From positions 23,537,933 through 23,601,932 of the forward strand of contig OY282608.1 of assembly GCA_958298945.1 (NCBI GenBank): 64,000 nucleotides of DNA, in the 5' to 3' direction. Positions within the stretch are counted from its first letter, which is position 1. Each line of letters begins with the position of its first letter. Below are positions 13,501-27,182 of the stretch, one piece after another. The DNA comes from Atherix ibis (Eukaryota; Arthropoda; Insecta; Diptera; Athericidae). Below the pieces are notes generated by a model. It was not told the origin of the DNA, did no database searches, and saw only the letters and a program-made list of their open reading frames with translations. Both the position numbers and the translations under genes were made by a program.

Positions 13501-16500
13501 ACAAGCCAACAAACCAACAAACCAACAAGCCAACAAACCAGCAAACCAACAAACCAAAAAAACCAACAAACCAACAAGCCAACAATCCAACAAACCAACA
13601 AACCAACAAGCCAAAAAAACAAACAAACCTACAAACCAACAAAGAAACAAACCAACAAACCAACAAACCAACAAACCAACAAACCAACAAACCAACAAAC
13701 CAACAAACCAACAAACCAACAAACCAACAAACCAACAAGCCTACAAGCCAACAAACCAACAAACAAACAAACCAACAAGCCAACAAACCAACAAGCCAAC
13801 AAACCAACAAACCAAAAAACCAACAAACCAACAAGCCAACAAACCAACAAACCAACAAACCAACAAGCCAACAAACCAACAAACCAACAAACCAACAAAC
13901 CAACAAACCAACAAACCAACAACCCAACAAACCAACAAACAAATAAACCAACAAACCAACAAACCAACAAACAAATAAACCAACAAACCAACAAAGCAAC
14001 AAATCAAGAAACCAACAAACCAACAATCCAAATAACCAACAAACCAACACACCAACAAACGAACAAACCAACAAACCAACAAACCAACAAACCAACAAGC
14101 CAACAAACCAACTAGCAAACAAACCAACAAACCAACAAACCAAGTAACCAAAAAGCCAACAAACTAAAAACCAACAAGCCAACAAGCCAACAAACCAACA
14201 AACCAACAAAGCAACAAGCCAACAAGCCAACAAACCAACAAGCCAACAAGCCAACAAACCAACAAACCAACAAAGCAAGAAGCCAACAAGCCAACAAACC
14301 AACAAGCCAACAAACCAACAAACCAACAAACCAACAAGCCAACAAACCAACAAACAAATAAACCAACAAACCAACAAACCAACAAACCAACAACCCAACA
14401 AGCCAACAAGCCAACAAACCAACAAACCAACAAGCCAACAAACCAACAAGCCGACAAGCCAACAAGCCAACAAACCAACAAACCAACAAACCAACAAGCC
14501 AACAAACCAACAAACTGACAAACCAACATGCCAACAAACCAACAAACTAAGTAACCAACAAGCCAACAAACCAACAAACCAACAAACCAACATGCCAACA
14601 AACCAACAAACTAAGTAATCAACAAGCCAACAAACCAACAAACCAACAAGCCAACAAACCAACAAACCAACAAATCAACAAACCAACAAACCAACAAACC
14701 AACAAGCCAACAAACCAACAAGCCAACAAACCAACAAACCAACAAGCCAACAAGCCAACAAACCAACAAACCAACAAACCAACAAGCCAACAAACCAACA
14801 AACCAACAAGCCAACAATCCAACAAACCAACAAACCAACAAACCAACAAGCCAACAAGCCAACAAACCAACAAACCAACAAGCCAACAAACCAACAAACC
14901 AACAAACCAACAAGCCAACAAACCAACAAGCCAACAAACCAACAAGCCAACAAGCCAACAAACCAACAAATCAACAAAGCAACAAGACAACAAACCAACA
15001 AGCCAACAAACCAACAAACCAACAAACTAAGTAACCAACAAGCCAACAAGCCAACAAACCAACAAACCAACAAACCAACAAACCAACAATCCAACAAGCC
15101 AACAAACCAACAAACCAATAAACCAAAAAACCAACAATCCAACAAACCAACAAACCAACAAACCAACAAACCAACAAGCCAACAAGCCAACAAACCAACA
15201 AACCAACAAGCCAACAAACCAACAAACCACCAAACCAACAAGCCAACAAACCAACAAACAAATAAACCAACACACCAACAAACCAACAAACCAACAAACC
15301 AATAAACCAACAAAAAAATAAACCAACATACCAACAAGCCAACAAACAACAAACCAACAAACCAACAAACCAATTAACCAACAAACCAACCCCCGAACAA
15401 ACGAACAAACCAACAAACCAACAAACCAACAAACCAACAAACCAACAAGCCAACAAGCCAACAAACCAACAAACCGACAAGCCAACAAACCAACAAACCA
15501 ACAAATCAACAAGCCAACAAACCAACAAACCAACAAGCCAACAAACCAACAAACCAAGAAACCAACAAACCAACAAACCATCAAACAAACAAACCAACAA
15601 ACCAACAAACCAACAAGCCAACAAACCAACAAACAAATAAACCAACAAACCAAAAAACCAACAAACCAACAAACCAACAAACCAACAAACCAACAAACCA
15701 ACAAACCAACAAGCCAACAAGCCAACAAACCAACAAACCAACAAACCAACAAACCAACAAGCCAACAAACCAACAAGCCAACAAACCAACAAACCAACAA
15801 ACCAAGTAACCAACAAACCAACAAACCATCAAACGAACAAAGCAACAAACCAACAAGCCAACAAACCAACAAACCAAGTAATCAAAAAGCCAACAAACTA
15901 ACAAACCAACAAGCCAACAAACATACAAGCCAACAAGCCAACAAACCAACAAACCAACAAAGCAGCAAACCAAAAAACCAACAAACCAAAAAACCAACAA
16001 ACCAACAAACCATCAAACGAACAAAGCAACAAGCCAACAAGCCAAGAAACCAACAAACCAACAAGCCAACAAACCAACAAACCAACAAGCCAACAAGCCA
16101 ACAAACCAACAAACCAACAAACCAACAAGCCAACAAACCAACAAACCAACAAGCCAATAAACCAACAAACCAACAAACCAACAAACCAACAAGCCAACAA
16201 GCCAACAAACCAACAAACCAACAAACCAACAAGCCAACAAACCAACAAACCAACGAACCAACAAACCAACAAACCAACAAACCAACAAACCAACAAGCCA
16301 AGAAGCCAACAAACCAAAAAACCAACAAGCCAACAAGCCAACAAACCAACAAACCAACAAGCCAACAATCCAACAAACCAACAAACCAACAAACCAACAA
16401 ACCAACAAACCAACAAACCAACAAGCCAACAAGCAAACAAACCAACTAACCAACAAGCCAACAAACCAACAAACCAACAAACCAACAAGCCAACAAACCA

Positions 16501-17001
16501 ACAAACCAACAAACCAACAAACCAACAAACCAACAAACCAACAAACCAACAAGCCAACAAGCCAACAAACCAACAAACCAAAAAAGCAACAAGCCAACAA
16601 GCCAACAAACCAACAAGCCAACAAGCCAACAAACCAACAAACCAACAAACCAACAAACTAAGTAACCAACAAGCCAACAAACCAACAAACCAACCAACCA
16701 ACATGCCAACAAACCAACAAACTAAGTAACCAACAAGCCAACAAAACAACAAACCAACAAGCCAACAAACCAACAAACCAACAAACCAAGTAACCAACAA
16801 ACCAACAAACCATCAAACGAACAAAGCAACAAACCAACAAGCCAACAAGCCAACAAACCAACAAACCAAGTAATTAAAAAGCCAACAAACTAACAAACCA
16901 ACAAGAAAACAAACCAACAAGCCAACAAGCCAACAAACCAACAAACCAACAAAGCAACAAACCAAAAAACCAACAAACCAAAAAACCAACAAACCAACAA
17001 A
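13501..17001. repeat. Diverged satellite segment C, copy 1
   Basis: This segment has more register slips than the flanks, for example A-runs of six or seven near 13,555 and 13,613 and odd units near 15,390. A degenerate block-A patch with CCAAATAA at 14,028 lies at the left. The stretch 15,027-15,240 is repeated at 24,208-24,430 (offset 9,181-9,189; shared CCACCAAA at 15,227 and 24,416). The two-unit motif CCATCAAACGAACAAA first appears here, at 15,826. Confidence 0.78.
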
Positions 17002-19598
17002 CCATCAAACGAACAAAGCAACTAGCCAACAAGCCATCAAACCAACAAACCAACAAGCCAACAAACTAACAAACCAACAAAACAACAAACCAACAAACCA
17101 ACAAACCAACAAACCAACAAACCAACAAACCAACAAGCCAACAAACCAACAAACCAACAAACCAACAAACCAACAAGCCAACAAGCCAACAAACCAACAA
17201 ACCAACAAGCCAACAAACCAACAAACCAACAAACCAACAAACCAACAAACCAACAAGCCAACAAAAAAACAAACCAACAAGCCAACAAACCAACAAACCA
17301 ACAATCCAACAAACCAACAAACCAACAAACCAACAAACCAACAAACCAACAAACCAACAAACCAACAAACCAACAAGCCAACAAGCCAGCAAACCAACAA
17401 ACCAACAAAGCAACAAGCCAATAAGCCAACAAACCAACAAGCCAACAAGCCAACAAACCAACAAACCAACAAACTAAGTAACCAACAAGTCAACAAACCA
17501 ATAAACCAACAAACCAACATGCCAACAAACCAACAAACTAAGTAACCAACAAGACAACCAACCAACAATCCAACAAGCCAACAAACCAACAAACCAACAA
17601 ACCAACAAACCAACAAACCAACAAGCCAACAAACTCACAAGCCAACAAACCAACAAACCAACAAGCCAACAAGCCAACAAACCAGCAAACCAACAAACCA
17701 ACAAGCCAACAAACCAACAAACCAACAAGCCAACAAACCAACAAACCAACAAACCAACAAACCAACAAACCAACAAGCCAACAAACCAACAAACCAACAA
17801 GCCAACAAACCAACAAACCAACAAACCAACAAGCCAACAAGCCAACAAGCCAACAAACCAACAAACCAACAAACCAACAAGCCAACAAGCCAACAAACCA
17901 ACAAACCAACAAGCCAACAAGCCAACAAACCAACAAACCAACAAGCCAACAAACCAATAAACCAAAAAAAAAATAAACCAACATACCAACAAGCCAACAA
18001 ACAACAAACCAACAAACCAACAAACCAATTAACAAACAAACCAACAAACGAACAAACGAACAAACGAACAAACCAACAAACCAACAAACCAACAAACCAA
18101 CAAGCCAACAAGCCAACAAACCAACAAACCGACAAGCCAACAAACCAACAAACCAACAAACCAACAAACCAACAAGCCAACAAACCAACAAACCACCAAA
18201 CCAACAAGCCAACAAACCAACAAACCAACAAGCCAACAAACTAACAAACTAACAAACCAAAAAACCAACAAACCAACAAGCCAACAAGCCAACAAACCAA
18301 CAAACCAACAAACCAACAAACCAATAAGCCAAGTAACCAAAAAGCCAACAAACCAACAAGCCAACAAACCAACAAACCAACAAGCCAACAAACCAAGAAA
18401 CCAACAAACCAACAAGCCAACAAACCAACAAACCAACAAACTAACAAACCAAAAAACCAACAAACCAACAAGCCAACAAGCCAACAAACCAACAAGCCAA
18501 CAAGCCAACAAACCAACAAACCAAGTAATCAAAAAGCCAATAAACTAACAAACCAACAAGCTTACAAACCAACAAGCCAACAAGCCAACAAACCAACAAA
18601 CCAACAAACCAACAAGCCAACAAACCAACAAACCAACAAGCCAACAAACCAACAAAACAACAAACTAAGTAACCAACAAGCCAACAAACCAACAAACCAA
18701 CAAACCAACATGCCAACAAACCAACAAACCAACAAACCAACAAGCACACAATTCAACAAGCCAACAAACCAACAAACCAACAAGCCAACAAGCCAACAAA
18801 CCAACAAACCAACAAACCAACAAGCCAACAAACACACAAACCAACAAGCCAACAAACCAACAAACCAACAAACCAACAAGCCAACAAACCAACAAACCAA
18901 CAAGCCAACAAACCAACAAACTAACAAACCAAAAAACCAACAAACCAACAAGCCAACAAGCCAACAAACCAACAAGCCAACAAGCCAACAAACCAACAAA
19001 CCAAGTAACCAAAAAGCCAACAAACTAACAAACCAACAAGCCAACAAACCAACAAGCCAACTAGCCAACAAACCAACAAACCAACAAACCAACAAGCCAA
19101 CAAACCAACAAACCAACAAGCCAACAAGCCAACAAGCCAACAAGCCAACAAGCCAACAAACCAACAAGCCAACAAACCAACAAACCAACAGACTAACAAA
19201 CCAATAAACCAACAAACCAACAAACCAACAAGCCAACAAGCCAACAAACCAACAAACCAACAAACAAACAAACCGACAAACTAAGTAACCAACAAGCCAA
19301 CAAACCAGCAAACCAACAAGCCAAAAAACCAACAAACAAATAAACCAACAAACCAACAAACCAACAAACCAACAAGCCAACAAGCCAACAAACCAACAAA
19401 CCAATAAGCCAACAAGCCAACAAACCAACAAACCAAGTAACCAAAAAGCCAACAAACTAACAAACCAACAAGCCAACAAACCAACAAGCCAACAAGCCAA
19501 CAAACCAACAAACCAACAAAGCAACAAACCAACAAACCAACAAACCAAAAAACCAACAAACCAACAAGCCAACAAGCCAACAAACCAACAAACTAACA
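17002..19598. repeat. Tandem higher-order unit T, copy 1 (about 2.58 kb)
   Basis: First of two adjacent copies. GCAACTAG at 17,018 matches 19,609 (offset 2,591); CCAATTAA at 18,025 matches 20,608 (2,583); CTAACAAA at 19,593 matches 22,168 (2,575). The offsets differ by multiples of 8, so only whole octamers have been lost. The right two thirds is block B copy 3; the left third is a GCAACTAG-headed segment related to 25,402-27,180. Confidence 0.92.
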
Positions 19599-22172
19599 AA
19601 CGAACAAAGCAACTAGCCAACAAGCCAACAAACCAACAAACCAACAAGCCAACAAACTAACAAACCAACAAAACAACAAACCAACAAACCAACAAACCAA
19701 CAAACCAACAAACCAACAAACCAACAAGCCAACAAACCAACAAACCAACAAACCAACAAACCAACAAGCCAACAAGCCAACAAACCAACAAACCAACAAG
19801 CCAACAAACCAACAAACCAACAAACCAACAAACCAACAAACCAACAAGCCAACAAAAAAACAAACCAACAAGCCAACAAACCAACAAACCAACAATCCAA
19901 CAAACCAACAAACCAACAAACCAACAAACCAACAAACCAACAAACCAACAAACCAACAAACCAACAAGCCAACAAGCCAGCAAACCAACAAACCAACAAA
20001 GCAACAAGCCAATAAGCCAACAAACCAACAAGCCAACAAGCCAACAAACCAACAAACCAACAAACTAAGTAACCAACAAGTCAACAAACCAATAAACCAA
20101 CAAACCAACATGCCAACAAACCAACAAACTAAGTAACCAACAAGACAACCAACCAACAATCCAACAAGCCAACAAACCAACAAACCAACAAACCAACAAA
20201 CCAACAAACCAACAAGCCAACAAACTCACAAGCCAACAAACCAACAAACCAACAAGCCAACAAGCCAACAAACCAGCAAACCAACAAACCAACAAGCCAA
20301 CAAACCAACAAACCAACAAGCCAACAAACCAACAAACCAACAAACCAACAAACCAACAAGCCAACAAACCAACAAACCAACAAGCCAACAAACCAACAAA
20401 CCAACAAACCAACAAGCCAACAAGCCAACAAGCCAACAAACCAACAAACCAACAAACCAACAAGCCAACAAGCCAACAAACCAACAAACCAACAAACCAA
20501 CAAGCCAACAAACCAACAAACCAACAAGCCAACAAACCAATAAACCAAAAAAAAAATAAACCAACATACCAACAAGCCAACAAACAACAAACCAACAAAC
20601 CAACAAACCAATTAACAAACAAACCAACAAACGAACAAACGAACAAACGAACAAACCAACAAATCAACAAACCAACAAACCAACAAGCCAACAAGCCAAC
20701 AAACCAACAAACCGACAAGCCAACAAACCAACAAACCAACAAACCAACAAACCAACAAGCCAACAAACCAACAAACCACCAAACCAACAAGCCAGCAAAC
20801 CAACAAACCAACAAGCCAACAAACTAACAAACTAACAAACCAAAAAACCAACAAACCAACAAGCCAACAAGCCAACAAACCAACAAACCAACAAACCAAT
20901 AAGCCAAGTAACCAAAAAGCCAACAAACCAACAAGCCAACAAACCAACAAACCAACAAGCCAACAAACCAAGAAACCAACAAACCAACAAGCCAACAAAC
21001 CAACAAACCAACAAACTAACAAACCAAAAAACCAACAAACCAACAAGCCAACAAGCCAACAAACCAACAAGCCAACAAGCCAACAAATCAACAAACCAAG
21101 TAATCAAAAAGCCAATAAACTAACAAACCAACAAGCTTACAAACCAACAAGCCAACAAGCCAACAAACCAACAAACTAACAAACCAACAAGCCAACAAAC
21201 CAACAAACCAACAAGCCAACAAACCAACAAAACAACAAACTAAGTAACCAACAAGCCAACAAACCAACAAACCAACAAACCAACATGCCAACAAACCAAC
21301 AAACCAACAAACCAACAAGCACACAATTCAACAAGCCAACAAACCAACAAACCAACAAGCCAACAAGCCAACAAACCAACAAACCAACAAACCAACAAGC
21401 CAACAAACACACAAACCAACAAGCCAACAAACCAACAAACCAACAAACCAACAAGCCAACAAACCAACAAACCAACAAGCCAACAAACCAACAAACTATC
21501 AAACCAAAAAACCAACAAACCAACAAGCCAACAAGCCAACAAACCAACAAGCCCACAAGCCAACAAACCAACAAACCAAGTAACCAAAAAGCCAACAAAC
21601 TAACAAACCAACAAGCCAACAAACCAACAAGCCAACTAGCCAACAAACCAACAAACCAACAAACCAACAAGCCAACAAACCAACAAACCAACAAGCCAAC
21701 AAGCCAACAAGCCAACAAGCCAACAAGCCAACAAACCAACAAGCCAACAAACCAACAAACCAACAGACTAACAAACCAATAAACCAACAAACCAACAAAC
21801 CAACAAGCCAACAAGCCAACAAACCAACAAACCAACAAACGAACAAACCAACAAACTAAGTAACCAACAAGCCAACAAACCAGCAAACCAACAAGCCAAA
21901 AAACCAACAAACAAATAAACCAACAAACCAACAAACCAACAAACCAACAAGCCAACAAGCCAACAAACCAACAAACCAATAAGCCAACAAGCCAACAAAC
22001 CAACAAACCAAGTAACCAAAAAGCCAACAAACTAACAAACCAACAAGCCAACAAACCAACAAGCCAACAAGCCAACAAACCAACAAACCAACAAAGCAAC
22101 AAACCAACAAACCAACAAACCAAAAAACCAACAAACCAACAAGCCAACAAGCCAACAAACCAACAAACTAAC
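19599..22172. repeat. Tandem higher-order unit T, copy 2 (about 2.58 kb)
   Basis: Directly follows copy 1. At the junction, CTAACAAA (19,593), the normal right end of block B, is joined straight to CGAACAAA (19,601), which in copy 1 follows CCATCAAA at 17,002. In the unduplicated right end (22,168) CTAACAAA is instead followed by CCAACAAA and then CGAACTAA. This chimeric junction is what an unequal crossover between similar octamers would leave. It holds block B copy 4 (20,540-22,172). Confidence 0.9.
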
Positions 22173-23600
22173 AAACCAACAAACGAACTAACCAACAAAC
22201 CAACAAGCCAACAAGCCAACAAACCAACAAACCAAGTAACGAAAAAGCCAACAAACTAACAAATCAAAAAGCCAACAAGCCAACAAACCAATAAACCAAC
22301 AAGCCAACAAGCCAACAAACCAATAAACCAACAAACCAACAATCCAACAAACAAATAAACCAACAAACCAACAAACCAATAAGCCAACAAGCCAACAAAC
22401 CAACAAACCAACAAACAAATAAACCAACAAACCAACAAACCAACAAACCAACAAACCAACAAACCAACAAACCAAAAAACCAACAAACCAACAAGCCAAC
22501 AAGCCAACAAACCAACAAACTAACAAATCAACAAACGAACTAATCAACAAACCAACAAGCCAACAAGCGAACAAACCAACAAACCAACAAGCCAACAAAT
22601 TAACAAACCAACAAGCCAACAAACCAACAAACCAACAAACCAAAAAACCAACAAACCAACAAGCCAACAAGCCAACAAACCAACAAACCAACAAGCCAAC
22701 AAACCAACAAACCAACAAACCAACAAAGAAAAAAACCAACAAACCAACAAACCAACAAACCAACAAACCAACAAACCAACAAACTAACAAACCAACAAAC
22801 CAACAAGCCAACAAGCCAACAAACCACTAAACAAACAAACCAACAAGCCAACAAACCAACAAGCCAACAAACCAACAAAGCAACAAACCAACAAGCCAAC
22901 AAACCAACAAGCCAACAAACCAACAAACCAAAAAACCAACAAACCAACAAGCCAACAAACCAACAAACCAACAAGCCAACAAACCAACAAACCAACAAAC
23001 CAACAAACCAACAAACCAACAAACCAACAACCCAACAAACCAACAAACAAATAAACCAACAATCCAACAAACCAACAAACCAACAAACCAACAAACAAAT
23101 AAACCAACAAACCAACAAAGCAACAAATCAAGAAACCAACAAACCAACAATCCAATTAACCAACAAACCAACAAACCAACAAACGAACAAACCAACAAAC
23201 CAACAAACCAACAAACCAACAAGCCAACAAACCAACAAGCAAACAAACCAACAAACCAACAAACCAAGTAACCAAAAAGCCAACAAACTAAAAACCAACA
23301 AGCCAACAAGCCAACAAACCAACAAACCAACAAAGCAACAAGCCAACAAGCCAACAAACCAACAAGCCAACAAACCAACAAACCAACAAACCAACAAGCC
23401 AACAAACCAACAAACAAATAAACACAACAAACCAACAAACCAACAAACCAACAAGCCAACAAACCAACAAACCAACAAGCCAACAAACCAACAAGCCGAC
23501 AAGCCAACAAGCCAAAGAACCAACAAACCAACAAACCAACGAGCCAACAAACCAACAAACCGACAAGCCAACAAGCCAAAAAACCAACAAACTAAGTAAC
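22173..23600. repeat. Block-A-like satellite segment
   Basis: Units AATC-containing and CCAATTAA at 23,152, CTAAAAAC near 23,288 and CAAATAAA units recall block A at 493-1,300. The order is rearranged and several units differ, including a CAAAGAAA-type unit near 22,727. It looks like an older, decayed relative of block A. Confidence 0.7.
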
Positions 23601-26600
23601 CAACAAGCCAAAAAGCAATCAAACCAAAAAACCAACATGCCAACAAACCAACAAACTAAGTAACCAACAAGCCAACAAACCAACAAGCCAACAAGCCAAC
23701 AAACCAACAAACCAACAAAGCAACAAGCCAACAAGCCAACAAACCAACAAGCCAACAAACCAACAAACCAACAAACCAACAAGCCAACAAACCAACAAAC
23801 AAATAAACCAACAAACCAACAAACCAACAAACCAACAAGCCAACAAACCAACAAGCCGACAAGCCAACAAGCCAACAAACCAACAAACCAACAAACCAAC
23901 AAGCCAACAAACCAACAAACCAACAAGCCAACAAGCCAACAAACCAACAAACCAACAAACCAACAAGCCAACAAACCAACAAACCAACAAGCCAACAATC
24001 CAACCAACCAACAAACCAACAAACCAACAAGCCAACAAGCCAACAAACCAACAAACCAACAAGCCAACAAACCAACAAACCAACAAACCAACAAGCCAAC
24101 AAACCAACAAGCCAACAAACCAACAAGCCAACAAGCCAACAAACCAACAAACCAACAAAGCAACAAGCCAACAAACCAACAAGCCAACAAACCAACAAAC
24201 CAACAAACTAAGTAACCAACAAGCCAACAAGCCAACAAACCAACAAACCAACAAACCAACAAACCAACAATCCAACAAGCCAACAAACCAACAAACCAAT
24301 AAACCAAAAAACCAACAATCCAACAAACCAACAAACCAACAAACCAACAAACTAACAAACCAACAAGCCAACAAGCCAACAAACCAACAAACCAACAAGC
24401 CAACAAACCAACAAACCACCAAACCAACAAACCAACAATCCAACAAACCAACAAACCAACAAACCAACAAACCAACAAACCAACAAACCAACAAACCAAC
24501 AAACCAACAAACCAACAAGCCAACAAGCCAACAAACCAACAAACCAACAAGCCAACAAACCAACAAACCAACAAACCAACAAACCAACAAACCAACAAAC
24601 CAACAAACCAACAAGCCAAGAAGCCAACAAACCAAAAAACCAACAAACCAACAAGCCAACAAGCAAACAAACCAACTAACCAACAAGCCAACAAACCAAC
24701 AAACCAACAAACCAACAAACCAACAAGCCAACAAGCCAACAAACCAACAAACCAAAAAAGCAACAAGCCAACAAGCCAACAAACCAACAAACCAACAAGC
24801 CAACAAACCAACAAACCAACAAACCAAGTAACCAACAAACCAACAAACCATCAAACGAACAAACCAACAATCCAACAAACCAACAAACCAACAAACCAAC
24901 AAACCAACAAACCAACAAACCAACAAACCAACAAACCAACAAACCAACAAGCCAACAAGCCAACAAACCAACAAACCAACAAGCCAACAAGCCAACAAAC
25001 CAACAAACCAACAAACCAACAAGCCAACAATCCAACAATCCAACAAACCAACAAACCAACAAACCAACAAACCAACAAACCAACAAGCCAACAAGCAAAC
25101 AAACCAACTAACCAACAAGCCAACAAACCAACAAACCAACAAACCAACAAACCAACAAGCCAACAAGCCAACAAACCAACAAACCAAAAAAGCAACAAGC
25201 CAACAAGCCAACAAACCAACAAACCAACAAGCCAACAAACCAACAAACCAACAAACCAAGTAACCAACAAACCAACAAACCATCAAACGAACAAAGCAAC
25301 AAGCCAACAAACCAACAAGCCAACAAGCCAACAAACCAACAAACCAACAAAGCAACAAACCAAAAAACCAACAAACCAAAAAACCAACAAACCAACAAAC
25401 CATCAAACGAACAAAGCAACTAGCCAACAAGCCAACAAACCAACAAACCAACAAGCCAACAAACTAACAAACCAACAAAACAACAAACCAACAAACCAAC
25501 AAACCAACAAGCCAACAAACCAACGAACCAACAAGCCAACAAACCAACAAACCAACAAACCAACAAACCAACAAGCCAACAAGCCAACAAACCAACAAAC
25601 CAACAAGCCAACAAACCAACAAACCAACAAACCAACAAACCAACAAACCAACAAGCCAACAAAAAAACAAACCAACAAACCAACAAACCAACAAACCAAC
25701 AATCCAACAAACCAACAAACCAACAATCCAACAAACCAACAAACCAACAAACCAACAAACCAACAAACCAACAAACCAACAAACCAACAAACCAACAAAC
25801 CAACAAGCCAACAAGCCAACAAACCAACAAACCAACAAGCCAACAAACCAACAAACCAACAAACCAACAAACCAACAAACCAACAAACCAACAAACCAAC
25901 AAGCCAAGAAGCCAACAAACCAAAAAACCAACAAGCCAACAAGCCAACAAACCAACAAACCAACAAACCAACAAGCCAACAATCCAACAAACCAACAAAC
26001 CAACAAACCAACAAACCAACAAACCAACAAACCAACAAGCCAACAAGCTAACAAACCAACTAACCAACAAGCCAACAAACCAACAAACCAACAAACCAAC
26101 AAACCAACAAGCCAACAAGCCAACAAACCAACAAACCAAAAAAGCAACAAGCCAACAAGCCAACAAACCAACAAGCCAACAAGCCAACAAACCAACAAAC
26201 CAACAAGCTAAGTAACCAACAAGCCAACAAACCAACAAACCAACCAACCAACATGCCAACAAACCAACAAACTAAGTAACCAACAAGCCAACAAACCAAC
26301 AAACCAACAAGCCAACAAAGCAACAAACCAAGTAACCAACAAACCAACAAACCGTCAAACGAACAAAGCAACAAACCAACAAGCCAACAAGCCAACAAAC
26401 CAACAAACCAAGTAATTAAAAAGCCAACAAACTAACAAACCAACAAGCCAACAAACCAACAAGCCAACAAGCCAACAAACCAACAAACCAACAAAGCAAC
26501 AAACCAAAAAACCAACAAACAAAAAACCAACAAACCAACAAACCATCAAACGAACAAAGCAACTAGCCAACAAGCCAACAAACCAACAAACCAACAAGCC

Positions 26601-27182
26601 AACAAACTAACAAACCAACAAAACAACAAACCAACAAACCAACAAACCAACAAGCCAACAAACCAACAAACCAACAAGCCAACAAACCAACAAACCAACA
26701 AACCAACAAACCAACAAGCCAACAAGCCAACAAACCAACAAACCAACAAGCCAACAAACCAACAAACCAACAAACCAACAAACCAACAAACCAACAAGCC
26801 AACAAAAAAACAAACCAACAAACCAACAAACCAACAAACCAACAAGCCAACAAACCAACAAACCAACAATCCAACAAACCAACAAACCAACAAACCAACA
26901 AACCAACAAACCAACAAACCAACAAACCATCAAACCAACAAGCCAACAAAACAACAAACCAACAAACCAACAACCCAACAAACCAACAAACCAACAAACC
27001 AACAAACCAACAAGCCAACAAAAAAACAAACCAACAAACCAACAAACCAACAAGCCAACAAACCAACAAACCAACAAACCAACAAACCAACAAACCAACA
27101 AACCAACAAACCAACAAACCAACAAACCAACAAACCAACAAACGAACAAGCCAACAAGCCAACAAACCAACAAACCAACAAA
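23601..27182. repeat. Satellite segment C, copy 2
   Basis: Contains the copy of 15,027-15,240 (at 24,208-24,430) and repeats of a CCAAGAAG unit at 24,616 and 25,904, also seen at 16,298. CCATCAAACGAACAAA occurs near 25,279, 25,402 and 26,543. Some 600 codons are open on the minus strand across 23,619-25,454, purely because stop-generating variant units are sparse here. Confidence 0.78.
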
